A stretch of DNA of 64,000 nt from Liolophura sinensis (taxonomy: Eukaryota; Mollusca; Polyplacophora; Chitonida; Chitonidae): NCBI RefSeq assembly GCF_032854445.1, contig NC_088306.1, forward strand, positions 1,738,501 through 1,802,500. Direction: 5' to 3'. The position numbers and the translations under genes are program-made. Of the stretch, positions 23,799-34,929 are shown piece by piece; the first letter of the stretch is position 1, and every line of letters begins with the position of its first letter. A model generated the notes under the pieces. The model had not been told where the DNA came from. It made no database searches and was given only the letters and a program-made list of their open reading frames with translations.

Positions 23799-26700
23799 AT
23801 GCTTCTGATGTTGGAAGATGAGCACAAAGAACATCTCTCGTTTCTTACTGATGTAAATCTAGACGGTAGGACCATTAATCCTAAAATAATTGCCTAAATA
23901 CGAAAAAAAGCTTTTGTTTAGCAATGATTCAATGAGACTCAGAATGTCTTAAAATCTCTATTTGACAAATTGAAAGATTCATACGAAAAGACCTTCAGTA
24001 AAGAACTGTTCTGTCTATGTGCAGATATAGGTCGAAAATAATAACATTATGTCAGCATAAGAAAGGAACATTATTCGTACAATATCAGATATAGGCCTAC
24101 ATTATTCCATCCCATTGATTATTATGTCATAGCTGATTTGCTCCCTCCTGCTTTTCTGTTTTAACCCGCAGTTGTGAGAGAGTTCTGTCGGATATCCTTG
24201 GAATTCATAAAGAAGGGAACGAACACAAAAGTGTACCAAGGGGCAGCACGTATGTAGATGCCTTTCCAGATGTGTTGACTTTGTTTTGTGTGGAATCCAA
24301 GAGGACTTGTAATTGTCTTAATCATTTAATGTCTGCTAAGCTCATTTGTCTGCACTATGTCTTCATGAAGTTGATTATCAATGGGGAACTTGTAAAGCTC
24401 CTTCCAGCCTGTAACAAGACGGTCCAAAGCTATGAACTGGTGTTCTTTCCTTCATCACATCACAGTGATCGGATGGGTGTTGATGAGTGCTTATAAAACA
24501 GATGTGACATAGGGAGGCATTGCCATGTCAATTGTCTCACTTAATCGCTGAACTACACTTACATTTGTTGGTGAATCGTGTGGAAATTACTTATAAGTGA
24601 TGATATGCTCCAGACTTAATTAGGGTCTGAAATTGTTTTTGACCTAGCTGCCTGAGCCTAAGTGTTCTTAAGAGTTGTTTTAGTTTCAGTTTTCACACAT
24701 GTACATCAACATGTATGTATAAATGATTTTAAATTTGCGGTCCTGTATTATTGTGGATTTAATAACCATATTTATTGTATGACACTTATTTGAGCTGTAT
24801 GGTAGTTACTTGCTTTATGTTGTACAAATAAGTGTAATTTTTGGTTAGTTTTACAAATATGTGTTAAAATTGATTTGAGCAAGAAACACTAATTGGTAAG
24901 TATCAGGTTTGAACTCTTTAATTGCTTAGGTAAAAACAGTCCTACTGTACCAAATATTGTTGACATTAATTTACCCATCACCTGTTTCTCTATATTCTGA
25001 AGGAACAAATAATACCTGTGTCCTACAGGAACATCTGAAGTTCAGAAACATTCAATTCCCCAGTGTTCTCCATTGATTGTCTTCTCTGAATATGTGTGAA
25101 ATTTGTTTCAGATGCCCATGTTATAATAACTGTAATCCAGAATAGGTGCCTGACATTTCTGACAGCTAACATGATAGTGTAGGACTTTTTTATGTTTAAT
25201 GATAGCAAAGTTTAAACTTGAAACTGCCCTATTGGTTCTTTAAACCATTCTTTATGAAGTGTATATTGTGAGAGAGACTCCTCTTGGGTTTCAGAAAAAC
25301 TTGGCGTATCCCCAGAAAAAGTCCACCATGGTGTTGAAGGGTTGATGTATCTGCTGACAGAGAGCTCCAAGCTCATGGTAAATAGTATGTCAATTCTGAA
25401 GGAATTAGTATTTGCAAATTGTGGTTCATCATTTTAAAATCTGCGGTCGCTGGGAGTTCAATTCCAACGCATGCTGGCTTCCTTCGTGGGGAAATGCGTA
25501 CAAGTAAACTGTGGACAGTTGTGGGTGTTCCCGGGGTTCTGCCCAATTTCCTCCCACCCTAATGCTGGCCGCCGTGGTGAAATAAGCTTTAGTGTGACAT
25601 GAAATACCAGTCAAATAAATAAATCATTTGAATATAGTGCTAGAATTTTTCGTTTCTGTTCATTGGAGCTCAGCTACATTGTAAGATTCCTCCATCTGAA
25701 AACCTTACCGTTGTCTTTTAAGTGAATAAATGTTTACTGAGCACAGTGTGAAACTGATGAAAATCTTAACCAGAGTATTTGATATGTAGCGATCATCTAG
25801 TCTTTGTTTTTTTCAGCTGAGCGAAATTGACTTCCAGGACTCCATCTTGACGTTAGGATTCTCAGAGGAGCTGAGATCCGAGTTGCTGACGATGTATTTA
25901 GAGAACAGACGGAGCATCAGATCCATCTTGTCTGAGATGTCCATGGGCTTGCCTCATTATCATAACTTAGAGTGGAGATTTGATATCAGGGTAAGGTCAT
26001 TAATTTGCAATCATTCAGCTATCAGGAGAGTGCACATGAACCTGCAAACTTGTGTCAGTGAAATGAATAACATCACCATATATAACAAAGACAGATAAAA
26101 CAAAGCTTGCCAGTTTCTCTACTGATTGTTTTCAGCTTTAATGTTTACTTCACATGGAATTTCTTGAAAGGTAGAAAAATCACTGCTGCAGACTTTGGAT
26201 AGTTAAAAATTATTTCTCTCTGAAGAAGTTTTTCACCATGGGTGAAAAGCACAAGAAAGGCACTTTGAGAGGGCAAAATGAAACACAAATCCTCTTTGTT
26301 ACATGTTATGATGAAAGGTCAACAAAATTTAAATCTTCAGTGACTTGATATGACATGATATTTGCCTGGGCCGCTGTGGTGTAGATAGTGAAAGCACAGT
26401 TTCTCCATGACCATTATGTCATTTACCAATTAGGTCATATGTTTGAATATAGCTCTGGCTGTTTTGGCTGTGACTTTGAGTGAAGAGGTTTGTCAGGCAC
26501 ATGGAGAAAGTTGGCAGTTTCCTCAACCAGTAGTCCCATAAGCCTGGCAACAGTTGTGGAATTGAAACATTTTTGATTACTGCATTGAACCTAAAACAGT
26601 TAAATATATGAATGTTACTAGATATATAAGCAATATCTACCTCCAAGCTGGAGGGAATTTGCCCTTAGTCTAGTCAAGGCCTCCATGGCTCAGGAGTCTC

Positions 26701-27378
26701 TCACCTATGCAGTCACCGTGAGTTCAAGTCTAGCTCATGCTGGCTTTCTTTCCAGCCATATGTGGGAAGGTCTGACAGTAACCTGTGGATGATCATGGGT
26801 TTCCTCAGCTCTGATTGGTTTCCTCCCTCCATAAAGAGTAAATCAAATAAATTTAATTTAGTGATAGAAGCGTGGACTCCAAATCCAGAGATTCCTGGTT
26901 CAAACCCCCAGCTGGTAGGCTTTGATGGTTTGGTGGACCCTATGTATGTTGGACCCCTGCTTTCCTGGGTAGTCACGAGGAATTCACGAGGAAAACTGGG
27001 GGTGAGTGTATTAGTCTAGTGGTAGAAGTGTGGATTCCAAACCCAGAGATCACTGCTTCAAATCCCCGGCTTGTAAGCCACATCACATTAATAAAATAAC
27101 ATATATTGGGGAAATTTGATTTATTAATCAATCATTTATCAGCTTCATTCAATGGAGTCACCCATGACCTCTGATTTCAGTTGGCAAGTCGCTGCCTCAG
27201 GTACCAGGTTAATCCCATAATGCTCATGAAGCTCCACCTGGACAATGGGGGAAAAAGGGAGACAACTGTACTACAGGCTGACCCTGTCAATCTTGTTCAC
27301 TTGACAAATGTCCTAGATGGCGCTTTGCAAGAAATGAAATCAGCACATTGTCGGAGGATAGTACGGAACATCAAGTGA
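23799..27378 (+). CDS. COMMD2: COMM domain-containing protein 2, 5 exons, 199 aa
   Basis: The exons are 23799-23865, 24172-24249, 25295-25377, 25817-25990 and 27181-27378 (600 nt including TGA). The product is 199 aa, the length I recall for human COMMD2. The N-terminus MLLMLEDEHKEHLSFL matches the family start, and exon 3 encodes KVHHGVEGL and LLTESSKLM. Exon 4 encodes DFQDSILTLGFSEEL and YHNLEWRFDI. The C-terminal COMM domain (exons 4-5, residues about 118-199) ends HCRRIVRNIK, essentially identical to vertebrates. COMMD proteins form a hetero-oligomeric ring in the Commander/CCC complex, which acts in endosomal cargo recycling and cullin/NF-kB regulation. The gene is divergent from CEP63 and about 1.7 kb from its start codon, so a shared promoter is plausible. 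All splice sites are GT-AG. Confidence 0.97.
24926..25240. mobile_element. Dispersed MITE-like repeat, copy 2, in COMMD2 intron 2
   Basis: It starts GTAAAAACAGTCCTACTGTA and ends AAACTTGAAACTGCCCTATT, as in the copy at 10222-10455. A partial inverted match (GTGTAGGACTTTTTTA near 25178) suggests terminal inverted repeats. Confidence 0.6.
25437..25625 (+). mobile_element. SINE family A, 5'-truncated, in COMMD2 intron 3
   Basis: The B-box-like GAGTTCAATTCC is followed by GCATGCTGGCTTCCT, GTTGTGGGTGTTCCC, CCCACCCTAATGCTGGCCGCC and the tail CAGTCAAATAAATAAATC. Confidence 0.8.
26678..26850 (+). mobile_element. SINE family A, internally deleted, in COMMD2 intron 4
   Basis: GGCCTCCATGGCTCAGGAGT shows an internal deletion joining the A-box to a later segment. 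It continues GAGTTCAAGTCTAGCTCATG and TATGTGGGAAGGTCTG, and ends early at AAATCAAATAAATTT. Confidence 0.8.
26855..27090 (+). mobile_element. Tandem pair of tRNA-Trp-like SINE heads
   Basis: Two related segments, about 26861-26913 and 27011-27070, each have an A-box-like TAGTGGTAGAAG or GTGATAGAAGCG, an anticodon arm with a 7-base loop reading CTCCAAA or TTCCAAA (anticodon CCA, tryptophan), and a B-box-like GGTTCAAACCC or CTTCAAATCCC. No acceptor stem can be formed, so these are tRNA-derived repeats and not functional tRNA genes. Confidence 0.55.
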
Positions 27379-27716
27379 CGAAAAGACATCGTTGACTTGT
27401 GTATCATACTTGTTTATTATGTAAATGTATTATGTAAATGTATTATGTAAATGTATGACTGTTCACACAATTCCATTGTATTCTTGTTCTGTGAATGCAG
27501 CTAACAGATACCCTTGAGGACATCAGGGATCACAAAGCAATCTTGGACTGAATACTTCAAATCACTTTAAAATTGTTATCTCTTATGTAACAGCATCAAA
27601 ATATTTCACCGTAACGGAAATTCTTGGTAGGCTATTGTAAGACAAATTTCAGCTAAAATAACCAAAACGGAAATGAAAAGCTTAAAATTTGTAAATTGAC
27701 TGAAGTCTAAGATCGC

Positions 27717-28300
27717 TTCATGATACAAGGGCCAGTGATGTGGCCAAGTCTAAACAGGGCTATGGGCATTGCACAGACTCCATGATCCCGGGGCCAGTGA
27801 TGTGGCCAAGCCTAAACAGGGCTATGTGCATTGCACAGACTCCATGATCCCAGGGCCAGTGGTGTGGCCTAAACTGAACAAGGCTATGTGCATTGCACAG
27901 ACTCCATGATCCCGGGGCCAGTGATGTGGCCAAGCCTAAACAGGGCTATGTGCATTGCACAGACTCCATGATCCTGGGGCCAGTGATGTGGCCAAACCTG
28001 AACAAGGCTTTGTGCATTGCACAGACTCCATGATCTCAGGGCCAGTGGTGTGGCCAAAACTGAACAAGGCTATGTGCATTGCACAGACTCCATGATCCCA
28101 GGGCCAGTGGTGTGGCCAAACCTGAGCAAGGCTATGTGCATTGCACAGACTCCATGATCCCGGGGCCAGTGATGTGGCCAAACCTGAACAAGGCTATGTG
28201 CATTGCACAGACTCCATGATCCCGGGGCCGGTGATGTGGCCAAACCTGAACAAGGCTATGTGCATTGCACAGACTCCATGATCCTGGGGCCAGTGGTGCC
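27717..28300. repeat. 62-bp tandem array, about 9.4 copies
   Basis: The unit contains GGCTATGTGCATTGCACAGA, CTCCATGATCCC, GGGGCCAGTGATGTGGCC and AAACCTGAACAA. The CCATGAT landmark recurs every 62 bp. The array starts about 340 bp downstream of the COMMD2 stop. Minus-strand frames through it are artefacts. Confidence 0.95.
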
Positions 28301-29039
28301 ATACTTGTCAGGCCATACATTAAAGCGTCAGACTAATAAACTAATATAATTTAAGATGTACAGCCCAAAGAGCAGGACTAGAAAAACGACAGTGTGATAG
28401 CTGGCTGATGGTCACAAGTAACTGGTGAAATACACCCTCTTGTCAATTTACCTCACAAGGTTTCATTCTAACTGTTCATGTAAATGCATAAATAGTAGCA
28501 GAAAACGATTGTAATGATGTTAACTGCCATTTATTAGATGTCACAGGTCTAGAATTACTCAAAATGCTGTGTTAGACGGATCCTCTGGTTATATTTATAG
28601 ACATGCCTCACTGTAATTTATGCCAAAGAGAGACTCTCAAGGCCCCAGGCATTTACAGTGTATGGACAACAGTTAACCAGTACTTCACACATCCCCATTC
28701 TGATCATTGTGAACTAAAACAGAGCGCCAATTTGAACATTTTGGCAAAACCAAGCATCCAGGCTTTAATCCACGTGTCTTACTTTAATCAAAACAAGACG
28801 AAAGTCCTAAACCCTCTAGTAAGATTCACTGGGAAACAAAGCAGTACACAGAAATCTACATTTCTTTTAAATACATTTAAAAACTTTATTTAAAGCACAG
28901 GAGTTGAACAAAGGGCAAGTTTTTTTCTTATATTTACACACATGTAGGCTGAACCATATAATGTATTAAACAGTCACAATCATCTCGATGTTGTTGGGTG
29001 TTTGCATGGTGGCTGAGTACATTATGTAATGTGTGCATT

Positions 29040-29215
29040 ACTGAGGTAATGCATATATTGAGTATATCTACAAAATGAATACATTATTGAGTAAATGTAC
29101 AATATGAATAAATTTTTGAGTAAATGTACAAAATGAGTACATTATTGAGTAAATGTACAAAATGAATACATTATTGAATAAATGTGCAAAATGAATCCAT
29201 TATTGAGTGCGTGTT
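29040..29215. repeat. 29-bp AT-rich tandem array, about 6 copies
   Basis: The unit is built on AAAATGAATACATTATTGAG plus TAAATGTAC. Outer copies are degenerate. Confidence 0.9.
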
Positions 29216-29249
29216 CAGACTGTTTATCAAAGTAACAATAATATGTGTA

Positions 29250-29480
29250 GGGCCTCTGTGGCTCAGTTGGTTAGCGCGCTAGCACAGTGTAATGACCCAG
29301 AAGCCTCTCACCAATGAGGTCGCTGTGAGTTCAAGCCCAGCTCATGCTGGCTTCCTCTCTGGGAAGGTCTGCAGCAACCTGCGGATAGTCGTGGGTATCT
29401 GCCCAGTTTCCTCCCACCATAATGCTGGCTGCCATCGTATAAGTGAAATATTTTTGGGTAACACCAATCAAATAAGTAAG
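29250..29480 (+). mobile_element. SINE family A, near full length
   Basis: The head is GGCCTCTGTGGCTCAGTTGG. The B-box-like segment is GAGTTCAAGCCC. The central CACCATAATGCTGGCTGCC and GTATAAGTGAAATATTTTTG are present. The end is AACACCAATCAAATAAGTAA, with a short deletion before it. Confidence 0.88.
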
Positions 29481-30946
29481 TTTAAGTGTATATTATGTGT
29501 AAAGCTGAAATAATGTCACCAGACTAAAACCGATTTGCATGATCAAGCTGTGATGGATGTGACATTACACATTCTCAGGAACTTAGGATTTACTCCGGGC
29601 ACTCTGTTTTCCTCTACCAATAAAACTGACCTCCACCGTATGCACAAAAATTTTAGGATGTGGTAAAAAAAATTTATGGCATTAACCAAAAATCAATTAA
29701 ATAACGATCATATGGCACAAGTGTTTTAAAGGAAAAGACCTGTAAAAATCAAAGCAGGCATCACCAAACAGATAGCTTAAAACTATCCACAAGTATACTT
29801 TCATTTTTTTCTATTTTTTTGAAAAGAGTTCAAGGCTTTCAAGCATTTGTGGGCTTTATGGACCATACTATCAGGGTTTAGGAACTCTAACGTCACAGAA
29901 AGCTTTTCAAACTCTATTTACGACACTGAATGTTGGAATAACTCCTTTTACCCATGAGTATAACAATTAACATTACTGAAATAATGTTCCCAAAAATTTG
30001 TTTCCTCTGGTGAACATCAGGAAAGAAGATGATGTGATGAGAGAGTTCTCAGATACCGCCAGTAGAGCTTGTGAAGCCCACATAACATTCAAATATTTGA
30101 ATGCCTTTCAACACTCTTAAACAATTCTAAAAAAATAAATGAAAGTATTTTAATGCATAGTTTTCCATAGTGAAACCAGAAGATTTGCAGCATTTCCACA
30201 TGCAGCATACTGCAGGTGTTTCGACACCTGAGCTAAAAACATATTTGTAGAAGTAGACATTAGTGATTCATGAAAAAATAAGTTGAAGTTATCTGCATGT
30301 AAAAAAATATACATGTATGAACGCCAGTTAAAACATGACTGTCAAATATATTTATAGCCTACACTTGAAGGCATACTGGTTGTTATTTCATTTAAAATTT
30401 CATTTTGCAAACAAATCCCACCTTGTTCGATCTTTGGGCGTGTGATATTTTACTAAACGGTATTGTCGTTATTAACACTTTCTGAATCTATATGAAAATT
30501 CTGTGACTAGTCACATGACATGTTACACGCTTTGGAAAAGCAACGGCATCACTGCATGGCAACAAATCAAGGCAAGTCTTTCTTCCCCTTGCAGGCCTCT
30601 TAAAGGAGCAATCAGCTGCAAATCCAAGGCATTAGAGCTGTAAAATTCGATGTCTTCACTTCCAAACAGGCTGACACACCATCTAATATTCATTTACAAG
30701 TACAGGTTGTTTCCTTGAACAGGTTAGCATGAACGTGATGAAGAGCACACCATAAGTGTAAAAGTTTTCCATGTGATTGAGAGGTCTCCCAATATACTGT
30801 GTGTAAAAAGAAACACTCTAACATATCAGATCTGATAGATACATAAACGCATTTATATAAACACACATTTCTAATGCTATCAAACAGTTCCCTGAATAGT
30901 ATGATTGCTTCTGCTGTTCTTTGCATGTCAACTTGACCCTGATGGA

Positions 30947-31120
30947 TCATTCTCCTTTTGGACGTGTTTTGACGTAGATGTAGGCTACTAGCATGGCTGC
31001 CAGAATGATGAGAACGGGCAAGGCTATTGTGAAAAACTGATTCTTGCTGCGTACATTTTCCAGCTTCCTTTCACGTTTTTCCTTCCTTGATTCTTTCACT
31101 TTTCCTTTTAGCTGCCTCAT
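30947..31120 (-). CDS. SMCO4: Single-pass membrane and coiled-coil domain protein 4, 57 aa
   Basis: The single coding exon starts MRQLKGKVKESRKEKRERK and ends in KTRPKGE before the TGA at 30947-30949. Human SMCO4 is 59 aa, starts MRQLKGK and ends ..YVATRP.., so length, start and end agree. Residues 1-25 are basic and helical. Residues about 29-50 (FFTIALPVLIILAAMLVAYI) form one transmembrane helix followed by a short KTRPKGE tail. No signal peptide is seen, and the strongly positive N-terminus favours a cytosolic N-terminus. The molecular function of the family is not established to my knowledge. A splice acceptor (TTTTCAG) 36 bp upstream, at 31157, suggests at least one upstream non-coding exon; a minus-strand donor GTAAGT at 31762-31757 is a candidate partner. 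Confidence 0.93.
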   Translation of the reverse strand: MRQLKGKVKESRKEKRERKLENVRSKNQFFTIALPVLIILAAMLVAYIYVKTRPKGE

Positions 31121-31184
31121 TTTGGAAACTCACTTCCTTGTCTCTGAAGAGAGGAACTGAAAACAAAAACATCATTAGTGATTT

Positions 31185-31262
31185 ATTTATTCCTTCTTAT
31201 TTATTTATTTATTTATTCAACTGTTGTTTAAAGCCTTACTCCAGAATTTTAACTTACACACA
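31185..31262 (-). mobile_element. SINE family A tail fragment
   Basis: TTATTTATTTATTTATTTATT is followed by a degenerate reverse complement of the family end (CAACTGTTGTTTAAAGCC..TACTCCAGAAT). Confidence 0.45.
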
Positions 31263-31759
31263 GCGAGAACTGTGGAACAAAAGACAGACTAAGGAACCAA
31301 TATAGAGTCTGATGGAAGTTTGAACCCAGAGGTCATGCATGTAATCTAATCATGTGTCTATGGAGAAGCACATGCCTGTGTACCAAATGACAAAGCTAGT
31401 TGGCCTATAGTAAAATCAGTGAATGTGCCATCTGAGCTCCCCATTCATTTTTTTTTTTTTTAGCCAAAAAACATCAGTAAATGCACGTGACCGTGGGAAA
31501 ACAAATGACATCGAAGGGCACGTGGAATGCTAGGCGTAAATAGCAATGTAGTATTTACAATTCCATTAAATGCCCTTAGTTTGACTTGTCTGATATCAGC
31601 CTCAGCACACATCGCCACTTCGCTCGTACATGTACATATTTGGAATTTAAGACCTGTCCAAAAGCTCATGAAGATGATCGAACGAGAATAATATTCCTTA
31701 TTCTGATCACAACCTCAAGTCAGGGAGATTTGGGAAGACTGCCGGAGACATCAGTTACT

Positions 31760-32345
31760 TACACTTCAGTAAATTCACAGAAAGAGTCAAATAGTTCAGA
31801 TTTCTCTCTTGCAGTTTACACTCATCACTTTCTAACGTCAGACATGTTATTTCAAAACGCCACGTGTGACACCACAACGATTTTGTTATGTAAGGGAGGA
31901 AACTCGTTAAACATCAACAGCATTACCTCCCTTGACCATAAATATTATCCGCTTGAAGCTGCAAGGAACAGCTTTCCCTCCCACAAGCAACGCTTGTGTG
32001 ATTATAACATAAATCAGAAGTATCGTCTGTATGAAAAGAACGTATATTAAGTAGTTTTGTCCAAAAGTTCAGAAGAAATTTTGTTTATCAAAGAAAAAAA
32101 GCACCAGGCGGAAAGTCCGATTCCATAACATTTCCTTAGGTGATACACATTTACTTGATGTCGTAAAACAGTTCGAACCATGTCGCAAAAGCTGCGCGCG
32201 CAAACAGGAAGCGGCCTTTTCAAAACGTTGTTTATGTTCGGACTTGTCAGGGATTTAGCGGCATGACCACGTAAAGTTTTTGGTTATCTGTCACGATTTG
32301 ACTGATTTCCACAGAACAATAAACGAGGATGAAGACATAGCTGGT
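31760..32345. promoter_or_regulatory. Candidate divergent SMCO4/CEP295 promoter and first non-coding exons
   Basis: A CpG-containing patch carries TGCGCGCGCAAAC (32193-32205, NRF1- or E2F-like), AGGAAGCGG (ETS-like), TTCGAA at 32172-32177 and TTCAAA at 32219-32224 (CHR-like). A plus-strand donor CTG|GTGAGT at 32343/32344 is a candidate CEP295 5' UTR exon end. A minus-strand GTAAGT at 31762-31757 is a candidate SMCO4 5' UTR exon end. Everything here is inferred from motifs; transcript data would be needed to place start sites. Confidence 0.4.
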
Positions 32346-33054
32346 GAGTATATCAGGGAAGACATAACTCTTGTTACAAAATATATAATTTAGTACTATG
32401 TGTTAATTTTCGGCTTGATCCTTTCAGTTTTCTCTCCAAATTTTGGATTATTTCTTTCTCGATTTGGCAGGCAGTAGGATGACAGCTGCAAGTGAGACAA
32501 AGATGGCATGGGCATGTGCCGTTTATGTGATTTGGACCACAAATCCAAATTAACTTAAGCTGAAAGAAGAAAATGAAATGGATTATGACATCTTCGAATA
32601 GGCAAAATTTGTACATGATTTATTTATTTATTTAATTTATGGTCTACATGTAGGTCTATAAATCTTTTTGATTGATGCTCAAAGCCATACTCAAGAAGCC
32701 TATGAACTTCCAACCTTTAGGAAGTTACTTATGAGCTTTCCCATATGTGACACACCAGTGTTTACAACACCTGGCTGGAACACAAGCCATCTTTAATAAT
32801 ATCATTATACTGTGCGACTAGTCACATAGTCTGAGTGCACTGGCTGTTGCTTGAGAAATGTTTGGATATGCCACATTCATGGCTGCTCAACCTACAGCCA
32901 GATACAAGCACCTTTGTTGGGAAGAGGTGGCAGCCTGAACAACCACTCCACGTACCCATGGAACATGGGTGCTCATTTCTGACTGTCACAAGCATTGGAG
33001 TATAACATATCCAAATATTCCTCAACAAACAGTCAGTATACTTGATCTGAGTAC

Positions 33055-33188
33055 GTGAGCAACGTGCGCATGGTCGTAGGTTTCCCCAGGGCCATGCCGG
33101 TTTCCTCCCACCATAATGCTGGCCGCTATCGTATAAGTGAAATATTCTTGAGTACGGCGTAAAACACCAATCAAATAAATAAATAAAT
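33055..33188 (+). mobile_element. SINE family A 3' half
   Basis: It contains ATGGTCGTAGGTTTCCCC, TCCCACCATAATGCTGGCCG, GTATAAGTGAAATATTCTTG and GGCGTAAAACACCAATCAAA, with (AAAT)n. Confidence 0.88.
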
Positions 33189-34929
33189 ACTTGAACTAAG
33201 GCCCCTCAATCAGTGACAACTGTGAGTTCTATGTGAGTTTTGAACCCACACCTAGTGTGTCAGATTTGAGCAAGCTCCATTTCAAAACCTTCTTCGGTTG
33301 GCAAAGCAGTTATTCAAGGTGCTATAGACAAAAATTACCTGTCAAATAAGTTTCCACTAGAATGCATGTAAGTCTGTTGTCACTTTCATTATTGTCCATT
33401 GATTTAATGGAAGTGTATCACCTTTCCGTGATCATTTCTCTTTGGTAATGATCAGTGTAAAATGCTGTATCAACGGCCTCAACCTGCTGTGATTGACAAG
33501 GGCAGGTATCTGCATCATATTTTTATATGGTGCACTCACCATGTTCAGGTGAATGTTTGGAGCATTCCTAGTCTTAACAAAAAGTTTGCCCAAGCTATCA
33601 GCAGAGCAGTCTCAGACTTAAATGAACATTTTCAATCTGAACACCTGCAGTGCACTTAGCTAAAGTGTTACTGTGCAGTTTGCAGTGAGAGTCTCTAGAT
33701 TCTAAAGAACACAGTTTTTTCAAGTCAGATTTTCTCATAAAAGTGTGTTTCCTTACCTTGCAATATTGCATTGTTGAAATGCATCTGAACTTTTACCAGG
33801 TTTGTTGGTCTTCATTGCTAAGACCCCTGAGTCTGGTCATCCTTAGTGCTAGACTACTTTTGCCAGTCATGTTTTGCTTCTGCGACTTGACAACAGTCAC
33901 GTTATGTTAACACTGTACATACGTGCAGATCTGGCAACCTGCTGGCACTCTCAACATTTTATTGGCATTTCCCTGATGCCATCTCAACCTGGCCTGTGTT
34001 GAGGCAGGTTGTGATTAGGAACCTTAATCAAGGTATGGGATTAATCCAGAGGTTAATCCTTTAATCCCTACAGTCAGTTCTGTACACGTAATTCTGGTTA
34101 CATTCTTACCTAGAACAGCTGTGAAAAGGTCAACCAGACTGTGTTGGTTGTGGGCCTTGTTATACACAGACACATTTCAAGTTCTCTGATTGACTTCATT
34201 GTGTTGGTTTTACCTGAGTGTGAAAACAGTATCGCAGTACAGCATGATCCATGTACAAGTTATGATAAATGTACTGTAACATTAAGACGATGCATTTGAA
34301 GCTTCAGCGATGGTAGGAGAGCAGTATATTCTCTGTAATACTGGGCTCGGAGTATATGCTTATGAAACTTGATCTGTGTGGATGTGTTTACCGTGGTTTT
34401 GTGTGAGTCCTCGTGTAAACTAAACATGGTGAGTTCTGTGGGCCATTGTCAGATTGTGGATTCTGTAATCTATCTTCACGTACATGTATGTGCAAGTGTC
34501 TTGCTTCTGTGCATGCTGCTGTCTCCATGTGATACATTAACTAATACAATCATTGTTCTGTGATGCTGCGACCATGATATGGCTGTGATATTGCTGATAT
34601 TCATGCACATAAATAGACATCATTAATACATTCATTTCAGCAGACTCTGCACAAAGTCAGAAGTTGCCTGATAATTATTTTGCGAAAAATAATGATGATC
34701 CATCAAGTTTTCCCTGAAAGCTATGAATTTTTAAATTCTCTATCTTCTGACGGGTTGCTTTGTGCATAACTTAAATATATATATATATAGACATCTAGAA
34801 TTTAGATATAGACATATAGCAAATCGTGTCAGTTTTCAGGAGAGATTTGTTTTTGAACATGTTTGTCTTTCTGGTGTTTTTCAGCCACACGTAAGTTATG
34901 TGTATGAAGGGAATTTGAGGCCTCTGAAG
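33189..34929. other. Upstream region / 5' UTR intron of CEP295
   Basis: No exon of a second gene was recognised here. An acceptor TTTTTCAG at 34884 precedes the start-codon exon, so translation probably begins in the second or a later transcribed exon. A short (TA)n lies near 34776. Confidence 0.4.

Larger units (their letters stand above)
28301..30946. other. COMMD2-SMCO4 intergenic and likely SMCO4 3' UTR sequence
   Basis: AATAAA at 28335-28340 could end a long COMMD2 transcript. TTTATT at 28878-28883 gives AATAAA on the minus strand and could end SMCO4. Apart from the 29-bp array and one SINE (listed separately) I see only AT-rich unique DNA and no credible exon. Confidence 0.45.

Noticed and set aside
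31586-32050. 154-codon plus open frame near the SMCO4/CEP295 promoter
   Set aside because: No family resemblance, mixed composition, overlaps likely SMCO4 5' UTR sequence; treated as chance.
33462-33659. 65-codon plus frame (YQRPQPAVIDKGRYL..)
   Set aside because: Protein-like composition, but no family recognised and no splice partners; possibly a transposon scrap.
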